From Latrodectus hesperus (lineage: Eukaryota > Arthropoda > Arachnida > Araneae > Theridiidae), in NCBI GenBank assembly GCA_037975125.1, contig CM075853.1, positions 27,471,663 through 27,535,662 on the forward strand: a DNA stretch of 64,000 bases, given 5' to 3'. A program made the translations under genes and the position numbers. Under the pieces are notes generated by a model. That model was not told where the DNA came from. It did not search any database and saw only the letters and a list, made by a program, of their open reading frames with translations. This document shows, one piece after another, positions 54,721-64,000 of the stretch (position 1 is the stretch's first letter; every line of letters begins with the position of its first letter).

Positions 54721-56872
54721 TGCATGTCCATAAGAATGACTTTCAAATTAATTTCATAGATCAAAAATCTGTATTTCCTTACATTGTTACGTGCATAAAA
54801 AATTCTAACAAATCCTAATTATTCGAAAAAAGACAAGCAAATTTAACTAATTTTTATCTAATTGCAATTTTAAAATATTGTTCAATCTTTAATTGTTCTA
54901 AAATTTTTAAAATTGACTCATTTTACACACACACACATTTTATAAGCTTTTTTCAGTTAATAATCATAATAAAAAAATCTCTGAATATTATAATATAAAT
55001 AAACTTCTGATCTCAAAATATATTAAGGTTGCTAAGCATAAAATTTTTAGATAATTAGTTCTAGCATTGGGCAAAAATGCAAATGCGTCTTGTATAATCT
55101 GAAAAAAATACCAACTACTATTATAGTGTACTTAGTGTATTTTAAAAATGATATGGAAAGATAAGTTAAATAATAACAGAAAAAAAACTCCAACAGATTC
55201 TATCTAACTGATTGAACTTAAAGAAACTAAATACAGAAAATCTTGCTAGTGCACACAATTAACTACAGTTATGAGCTCGTTTAATTAATAACAATGGCAA
55301 TCAATCTTCTTTCCCAACTATAAATTAATGATCGTTATATACATTTTAATTCAGGTACTTAGGATTTTATACACAATACAAATTAAGCAACCTATAAAAA
55401 AATTTGGATTACATTATTTAAACAAAATGAAATTATTTTATTCTTGAATTACAACTAGCCATAAATTATTTGAATTATAAATTAAGTAACACATTTATTC
55501 ATAATTATCTTATACTTTATTTCGAATATCATCAATGCAATGTTCTCTTATTCATAAATCATCTTAAGTAACCAAAGCATTTTCTAATGTAAATGATAGG
55601 TATCAGATCATTAAATAGAAATATTTCTATATTCCGAAACAGTTTCTAAATGATCATTTTGCTATACTTCCAGTATAAATTACATAATAAATCTCAAAAA
55701 CTTTTAAAAGATATTTTTTATACATAATGTGTATTATCACCCAAAAATATGTTATTATTTTATTTTATGATTTCTGAAACAACATCTTTCATAAAATAGT
55801 CAAAATTTAAAAGAAAAAAATGTTCATCAAGTCATACCTTATCTAGAGATATCCTCCTATTTACCCATCATGCCAAGCGATGTGATCCGGAAAAGCATTG
55901 TTATCGCTTTATTATCATTTTTTAAAGTTTTCACTTTTCGGAAGGTGTATTTAACAGCAGCTGTATTTGATCCCTGGGCTAGTCAAGAGAGCTTCGTTTG
56001 AAAGAGTTCAGTACAGCGAAAGTGACGGCTTTTATTATGTTAATTAACAACCGATAATTTATGCCTAGAGTTGTGTAGGGAGAGATGGAGCTGCTTTTAA
56101 GTTTGAAATTTAAAGCTAGTATGGAAAAAACATTTTATTTTTCTTTTTTCAATCGTAAACATGCTTAACGATTTATGCAAATTAATCATCCCCTAATTTT
56201 TTGAAGTCGCATCACTATGGGAAAATTGTTAGATGGTAAGCACATATTTCATAGGTCCACAAAAAAAATTTATCAAAATTTATTTCTGAGTTAAAAAAAT
56301 GGTATATTATAAAGTGCTGACAAATTTTTTGCGGAAGTAATTATTCACCTGAAATTAATTGGGGATTTTAAAGTTTATTATGAATTCAATGATTTTGTTA
56401 TTTATTTTAGGTTATATTTTAACATAATTTTATAAATATATTATGATATTTATAAAGAATATTTCATTTTACATCTATTATTGCATTATATATACATATC
56501 TTAAAACATTTAAATAATTAATATTGAAAAAGATATTTTAATGTACTTCAATTCAATAGTTTGTTTTATTAATATGACTTTAAGTTAGTATCTTAATTTT
56601 ACTTGCTTTTTTATCAAAATGAATACTTTCATATTTTAATAAATTTATCATTTAAATTTATTTTTATTTTAAAGAAATAATCTGTATTTTTATGAATTAG
56701 AAATAGTAAGTTTAAATTTTACTTTATAATTAAGGAAATTCTTTAAATATCACTTTTAAAATTTAGTTCTTGCTAATTAGTTATCATAAACCCCTTTTTA
56801 AGTTCCATATTATAAAAGCAATGTATAAACTGCGATTAACTTAAAAAATTATTTTCGAGTGTAATGATTTTT

Positions 56873-56878
<6 letters not shown>

Positions 56879-56967
<89 letters not shown>
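56879..56967. repeat. (AT)n microsatellite
   Basis: About 88 bp of uninterrupted AT dinucleotides, followed by catacttatagtgcatacatacat. Confidence 0.98.
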
Positions 56968-56968
<1 letters not shown>

Positions 56969-57549
56969 TACTTATAGTGCATACATACATAGATATAATA
57001 TAATTGCTTTTTAATAATTTTTTCTGCAAATAAAATGAATTTTGGATTTTAGTTCATTTTAAATACTTATATTTACAAAAATATTTCCATATTAGAGAAT
57101 ATTTTATTAGAAGTATACATTTTCAGTACTTAAAAAATGCAGAGTATTTCGCAGAAATTTAATGACTATTCTTTGAAATAACAAGGCTCTGCGTCTTTGA
57201 GGCGCAGAAGTCTACGGATTTTGAAATTTGAATGGTCCAAAATTTATTTCCATTAGAATTTATTATGCATATATTTATTATTCATAGTGAATATTTTTAC
57301 TTTTTGGGATTATTAAATCACATTATGCAAGAAAGTCTGAAATATATTTAAGAATTTCATTTTTAAACTGAGATACTTCTTCCTTTTATTCTCCTAAGGT
57401 ACCGCTTTGGATCATTTAAGTCTAATTCTGGAATATCGGATGACTAAAGTAATATAAACTATAAACAAATATATAAGCAATAGATTGTTTATTAGTAATC
57501 CTTGGAAATTAGATTAAGACATTTAAATATTAATAATCAGTTCTTCTTT

Positions 57550-57780
57550 TATGCATTTACTTAATAGTTAACGCTTTGGCATTTTATTTAACAGTTAGTG
57601 AGTTCAAATCCCATCTTGGGTATACTGTTCGTGGTGGTTCGGAATCCCCATTTAACTGTAGGTATCAATCCATAGCTTTTGTGAGCTGGGAATGAAGGAC
57701 AAGCAATCTAAATGCTTAGGTTATATTAACGCAGAATTTAAGAACTGTAATCTTCTATGTCAAAAATCCTTTATGAAAGA
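57550..57780 (+). mobile_element. tRNA-derived SINE, family B (copy 3)
   Basis: On the plus strand, agttaacgctttggc is followed by the B-box-like gagttcaaatccc and then tcttgggta...gtggtggttcggaatcc, matching the body of the copies at 32.2 and 34.2 kb. Similarity continues into a gtgagctgggaatgaaggac segment and weakens toward 57780. Confidence 0.7.
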
Positions 57781-58831
57781 AACTGTAAATCAAAGCACAA
57801 ACAAGAAATAAGGACTTGTTTTTATTGAAAAATCTGGTAGTTGCATCTTAAAATTAGAGACCAATAAAGCTTTCTGATTGATTATGTTTAAACTGCATTC
57901 TAATCTCTATTAAGAGGGCTCGGGTTAATAGGTGATAATGTCAACATCTGTAATAGAGAGCAATCAGTCTACATGTAGTGTTCTAAATTCTATTAGAACG
58001 GGATTAATCCAATAAGGTCTTTACTTTGATTTTAAGAGATTCATACGAAAAAAAGGTATATGAAGGAAAATATATTTTCTGAAATAACTCGACATGAGAT
58101 AATTCTACAGTACTACAAATGTTGTTAAAAACCCTGGGTCGATCTAAATAATAATGCTTTACTCATTATTGTTCATAATTGACTTCGAGGATATTTTAAT
58201 TACTACTGATCAGTTTTTGTTTTATTGCAATTATATATTTATTTTTGACACTCTGTAAGTTAAATATCTGTATCCAAAACAGGTTTACTATTAACCTAAA
58301 AACTTTTATTTTGGGTATATTGCTTGCTTTATCAAGAATCACTTATAACCTCCATTTTCTTTTATTTTAAAATGAGAGCGTCTCCTGAAATTTTTATATC
58401 TTAACACGGAAGCAATCCATACAAAAAGCAATATATATTTCCCTATGTTATAACGGAATAAATATTCAATAAACTGTAAAATATTATCACACGTTTCAGG
58501 ATAAATAAGCTTCTATATATTACATAATATATTTAGTTACATGAAAACATCACCAATTAAAAGCACACAATCAGGAGAAGAAATAGAAAAACTTAATCAA
58601 TAAACAATTAAACGGCATAAAAAATTAAAGAATTACAAATGGAATGTGTTATATACGCTAAGAATGTGCATCAGAGATAAAACTGTTGATTTAGGAAAAA
58701 GTCTAAGAGATTGAAAAATTTTAAATTTGATGTTTGGTTTTGAAATACATCGTGAATTTTTTTTTTGTTATAGTATATCATTAATTATCTACACGTTTAA
58801 AAACGAACCTTTAAAGAAATGAATAACTCAT

Positions 58832-58853
58832 TTCACATATATATATATGTGAA
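58832..58853. repeat. Perfect 22-bp AT-rich palindrome
   Basis: ttcacatatatatatatgtgaa is its own reverse complement. It is flanked on both sides by gaataact. Confidence 0.9.
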
Positions 58854-61649
58854 TAACTGTGAAAAATTAGTCCATTGAAATGACCAATCATTAAATTATT
58901 AGCAAAATTACAAAATAAATTGTAAACATGAAGTTTTAATATTAAGACTTGTATCTCATGTTATGAAAATAAAATTATAATTGAAACTGAAAAAAAGATT
59001 AAACTCTGAATCGCTTTCAATGTTTTTACAGGCAAAGCTTAACGTATAAAATAAAAAATATGAGATTATTTAATACAGGCATGAAAAGAAAACTCTGAAA
59101 TTGCTCAAACATTGTATAACATTAATTATCAAATTTTCGAAGAAAAGTTGAGAATTTGAGAGAAAAAAATATAATTTTAATTCCATAATTACATATTTTA
59201 TATACATAAAGAGATAAATTTCCCATTCAAGTTTATCTTTTTTTATGAAGAAGAACACATATTTAAAACGATACTTTTAAATTTTATAATCTGACATAAA
59301 ATAATTGACACGTTAATAACACATTAAATTGACATTGGTTAAATTACTTTCATTAATATTGCTTGATACTAAATGTAATTAGGAAAAACAAAGTGCTATT
59401 TTTTAATTAAATCGATTTTGGGAAACTCAAATGTTTTGATGCGATACAATTTGTTTCGTATTCGATCATGCATGTAACTTCTTGAAAATGAAACTTACAT
59501 AATCCGTAGTAAGAACTTCTGAATCACATCTACTTTTTACAATAATAAGATTTTCTAAATTGAAAGAAGATATTTAATAAATATAGAAATGTTTCAAAGT
59601 TTTTGATCATTTCCTTGGGAAATATATTTAAAATGAAATTCGATTTATCATTTATTGCTATCAAATCTTTGAAGAAATAATTAATAAAGTAATTTATAAA
59701 TTGTAGATAAAATATTGGCTATGAGTTTTTTACTATTTTTTTTAATTACTTAACATTAATCTATGAAGTTTCTTATAAGAAATAAGAAGATAAAGAATAA
59801 CAAATAAGTTTTAACAAGTGAAAAATAAGAAATAAATTTTATACCTTTTTAAATTCAAAATTAAAAGTACGTGATTTAATGTTTGCAAAGTTTAAATATA
59901 ATAGTAGTATTGTAACAGCATTTAAGAAATTAAACTTTAGCTTTTATCTCATTTTTTAAAAATAATGTTTTTTTAACTCAAAGAAAAATGAATTAATTTT
60001 AAAAAAATTCAGAAATGTTTTTTTTATTACTCAATATTTTTTACAACATCTGAATTAAACTCCAAACTACAGAGAAAACCATTTAAAGTAATTCTAATAG
60101 TTAATAGCTTTATGACCTCAATTAGAAAATTAATATATATGAATTGACATAAAATATCATAATTAGTTCAAATTTAAATTTTTGCATAAATGTTTCTGGA
60201 ATTTTTAAATTATATATAAATATGAAATGCATTTACAATTAAAAATATATTGTGTATTTTCTTTCATAAACTTTCCTTTTTATGCTTCCTCACATAAAAT
60301 TCTTTACAATCTATCGATAAAACAAATATGCAAATAAGAAGAAAATATTTATTGTAAAATAAATGAGCACCGTTAACTTTTTTGCAAAATCTTAGCAAAG
60401 AATTACACTTTTGTTTAAAAAAATTACTGTTTTCTACAGTTTTTACTTTCAGAAAACGGAACTCAACGTAATTACTTTTTGCTTTTAATTAAAAATCTTA
60501 GAATTGTTTAAGTGTCTCTCGCGAGAGTACGGAAATCCTATGTGACTAGGAGAAAGCATTAAAATTTCTGTCTGCTTTTGTTACATATTTAATAAAAAAT
60601 ACATAACACATCCTAACTCTTTAAATTTTGAACTCAAACAGAGCCGAAATTATTTTCAGATTCTGGATGTACGTGTCAAACTGTCAACGAATGAAATGAA
60701 AATTGCAAGGCATTTTTTTTCAATGTATTTTTCAAGCATAAAATTTTTGATACGGTCATTTTATATACATAAATTCAAGACATAAGTGCAAATACATTGA
60801 CAAAAAACTTCAGCGAAAAGGTATTTCGGTTAAGAAATATATTATCGTACACACTTACATAATAGAAACTAGCATTTATTGAATATCTGAAAGGTAAAAT
60901 ATGCTTATAAGATATTCTTTTATCATGCAACAATGTTTTTTGAAATGTTAGAATTCTATAAAATTAATTGAAGTTTTCAGATTTAAAATAAATTATTAAT
61001 AAAATTTCAATTTTTAATCTTTCTATAAAATAAATTTAATTTTACGAAATTTACATTGCCATATAATTTTGAATATTTCAAAACATTTCATTTAGGCAAA
61101 GTTTTAAATTTTTCTTTTTTGCTTTTTATTGTTGCTAAAACATTATCCAGCCATTTCAAATTAGATAGCAATATAAAATGAACAAGTTTATAAAATATTA
61201 ATTCATTAGAAATATATAAATAAAGTATGAGTTAATTTACATTTTGAAGAAAAAATGAAAACAATGCAGTATATATATACAAACAAATAAAAATGAGTTC
61301 TAGTTTACGTAATTATTAAATAAAATGTATGCTTATCTTCAATTGCTCAAAGAACATTTGAATTTAAATCATAATCAAGTTTTACTCTTTAATGATATAG
61401 ATTCATGTAATACTTTTATCCTAAGTACAAAATAATGCATGGAATTCTGATGCAAAATTGAATAGAATACAAATGGAGTTTTTTTTAGTATTAAAAATAA
61501 TGTTATTGTACACATGTTGTTCTGACGTACCTGGAAATAACAACAGGTTTTAAATAATTTCACAATAAACCTAGTTTTAGTTTACAAATTGATTAGCTTG
61601 TTACTACAATTATCATTTTAAATGCTTATATATTTTTTTATTTTATTTA

Positions 61650-62463
61650 TTTTTTTTTTAATTTGGGAAAACAAATATATCCCCCTGTGCACCAAGGAAT
61701 ACCACACAGGGCCCGAAGGTACAACAAATGTACTACATAACAAATCCAAATAAATACATGAGATGAAAAAAAGTAATAATAAAAGTAGGCAGAGAGAAAA
61801 AAAAGAGATATAAAAATGAAAAATGAATTAGATAACAGCATGGATAAATTTTACAAAAAATTCAAAATTCTCTTTCTTAACTAGGTCCGCCATAATTGGG
61901 GGCCACCTGTTATTTAAGTCTTTACAAAGCTCGTTCCTTACTTCTGAAACAGATGGGCATTCAAGAAGAATGTGAGAAGGGTTGTCACTCCCAGAGTTAC
62001 ACTTGCACACCTCACTGTTTTTAATGTGGAAACGGTGTAGGTAACTATTGAATTTCCCATGTCTAGTGAGGAATTACGTAATTTTAAACTCAGTGTAAAA
62101 CCAGTAGTTCTTAATTCTGCATTGAACTGAAGGGAAAAAATATTTGGTCCACTTACAATTAGGAGAGGAAATGAAACCTGAGTTCCATTTTGTGATAATC
62201 TTCTTTTTGGTAGTGGTTTTGAAAAAAGACTTGGGTAAGCTGGTATTGAGTTTATTTGGAAGTGAAAGAGAAGATTTGGCCAGAAAATCCACTCTCTCAT
62301 TTCCATACACACCACTATGACCCTTGACATGGGAGAAAGTGTCACAAAATCGGAACTGCTTAACTGTCCACTGGGTACCAATTGCGAGCCCCAGAAACAT
62401 CATCGAATTCATAGTCCGTGTCTTAAGAGTTATCTTCATAGTAAAAATAAAATTCTTCTTCAC
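61650..62463 (-). pseudogene. 3' fragment of a non-LTR retrotransposon (RNase H + CCHC-like tail)
   Basis: The minus strand encodes the end of a LINE ORF2. From about 62345 to 62280 it reads HVKGHSGVYGNERVDFLAKS, the C-terminal RNase H signature (HxxGHxGxxGNExxD). In the same frame, after one TAA stop at 62076-62074, comes a typical LINE C-terminus: a TRHGKFNSYLHRF segment, then CKCNSGSDNPSHILLEC (CxC...H...C) ending at the stop near 61828. Reverse transcriptase and endonuclease are absent, so it is 5'-truncated. A ~180-bp 3' UTR remnant runs to about 61650. RNase H plus the C-x-C-H-C tail points to the I/R1/Jockey-type groups; the exact clade is uncertain. Confidence 0.8.
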
Positions 62464-63433
62464 TGATTGAATAAGACATAATGTTCGTAAACCGGTAATT
62501 TTTTAACCAATGCGAGTCAAAATAATTTCGATACTTACGGAAATTTTGTTTCATAAAGAAATTGTTAAAAATATATTTAGCCTGATTATTATATACTTTA
62601 TGAAAAAAAATTATAAAAATTTTATACAATTTCAGATATTTTTTAAACAATGAAGAATAAATTTTTTAACATTTGATTTTATAGCATTGGAGAATGCTGG
62701 AAACTTTTTTCTATTAAATTTATATTTGATGAGAGAACATTTTAGAGTTTTTAAAATATTTTTATAACAGCAATTAATATTTTTTATTATATTTTATTAT
62801 ACAATTATTTACAATTGTATTTTAAATATATATAAGTTTTTGTTCCAAATATAATACAATTTAAACAGATTTTCCAAAAAATAAAATTACATAAAAAAAG
62901 AAAAATAAAGTTACCTCATAAGTTAATTAGAGGCATTGATAATTAAGTTAAATAAATTATATAAAAAGGGTTAAATCCATATCAAAATAAAGAATTTGCT
63001 TAGAAAAAACTCAATTAATATCTTACGTATTTATAATATTCATTTTGTAAAAACACTTCAAAAAAACATTATTCTTAACTAAATGTAAGTTATATTTCCA
63101 TACTCTTAAAATAATAATTAAAATCTGGGATATCATAAATTCTTATTCTGTTATTATCAACCAGTTTTCGCACGCTAATATAACATTAAGAAGAAAATCA
63201 TTTGTTTTAACCCCAGTAATTACACTGTCTGATTCACTCATTTGCTGATTTGAAGTTAGAGAAATTACCCTATCTACATAATCATTCTTTTTATATGAAT
63301 GGTTTGATTTTCACTGAAGTATCAGTGCATGGCGATTATTATAATAATTTAATATTTCTGCTATTTTGTAACTATTTTAGCATTTTCCTTTTAGCGGGAA
63401 TGTAACTCTTCATTATATCTTACTAATTAATAT

Positions 63434-64000
63434 GGTTATAATTAATATTATCAGAAAATTATTTATATACCTCTATAAATATATAGCTATAAATCAATCA
63501 ACATTATTTATACAAATAATGTAATATTTATCTTTCTGAGTGATATTTCTAAAATATAACTTAAAAAAGATGTATTTATAAGTAATGTAAATAAGTAAGT
63601 ATTAAAGTAGTGCTTAACACCGTTTGTATATTATTTGAAATAAAGAGAAATTTACAGTAAAAAAATTTATTCATTGATTGATTTGAGTGAATTTTACTAA
63701 TTTTTTATTTAATATGGTTCGTTTAATTAAATTTAATAATTAATGTGCTTGGTTATAATTAATTTTTGATATACATATTTGTAAATAAATCAACATTATT
63801 TATCTAATAATGTAGTATTTATCCTTCTGAGTTATATTTCTAAAATATAACTTATAAAAGATGCATTTATATTAACAAATAAGTAAGTACTAAAGTGGTT
63901 CTTAACACTTTTTATGAATAAAGAGTAATTTGCAGCAAAAAATTATATTCATTGAATGATTTGAGTCCAGTTTATTCATTTTAATTAATATGTTAAAAAA
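63434..64000. repeat. ~317-bp direct duplication reaching the window edge
   Basis: The segment beginning ggttataattaat at 63434 recurs at 63751. Shared blocks include aatcaacattatttat, atatttctaaaatataactt, aaataagtaagta and ttcattga(t/a)tgatttgagt. Indels and substitutions are scattered. The second copy runs to the end of the window, so the full copy number is unknown. Confidence 0.85.

Overview
The window is animal nuclear DNA. It is strongly AT-rich by eye and has very long introns, eight long (AT)n arrays, several unrelated tRNA-derived SINEs and a decayed LINE. This composition suggests an arthropod with a large genome, most likely a chelicerate such as a spider. That placement is inference; no sequence here identifies the species. 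There are no operons, CRISPR arrays, phage or other prokaryotic features.

One real gene is visible, on the minus strand. Six exons (52302-52006, 39432-39166, 25977-25863, 22438-22287, 7152-6802, 5816-5562) encode five consecutive immunoglobulin (Ig) domains of an extracellular adhesion or receptor protein. All joins have GT/AG boundaries and compatible phases. Domains 1, 2, 4 and 5 are each a single exon with phase-1 ends. Domain 3 is split by a phase-2 intron exactly before its conserved Trp. Neither end of the gene is present: signal peptide, N-terminus, any fibronectin repeats, the membrane segment and the cytoplasmic tail must lie outside the window or in unrecognised small exons. By resemblance recalled from memory, the closest family is Echinoid/Friend-of-echinoid; other multi-Ig proteins (nephrin-like, hemicentin-like) remain possible.

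The other ~98% is intron or flank. From left to right: 1-5561 (3' intron) with GC-richer patches; 7153-22286 with a 19-bp tandem array, a SINE, an (AT)n array followed by a perfect 16-bp hairpin, and a decayed reading frame; 22439-25862 with two (AT)n arrays and a ~110-bp-arm foldback; 25978-39165 with two SINEs of one family, two strong hairpins and an (AT)n array; 39433-52005 with three SINEs, a 200-bp triplication, a 31-bp minisatellite, (AT)n arrays and a terminal-inverted-repeat element ending 39 bp from an Ig exon; 52303-64000 with two (AT)n arrays, a SINE, a LINE 3' fragment and a ~317-bp direct duplication at the window edge.

I found no convincing new biological system. The most notable items are the small inverted-repeat elements, the decayed frame at 20.6-21.2 kb and the architecture of the Ig gene.
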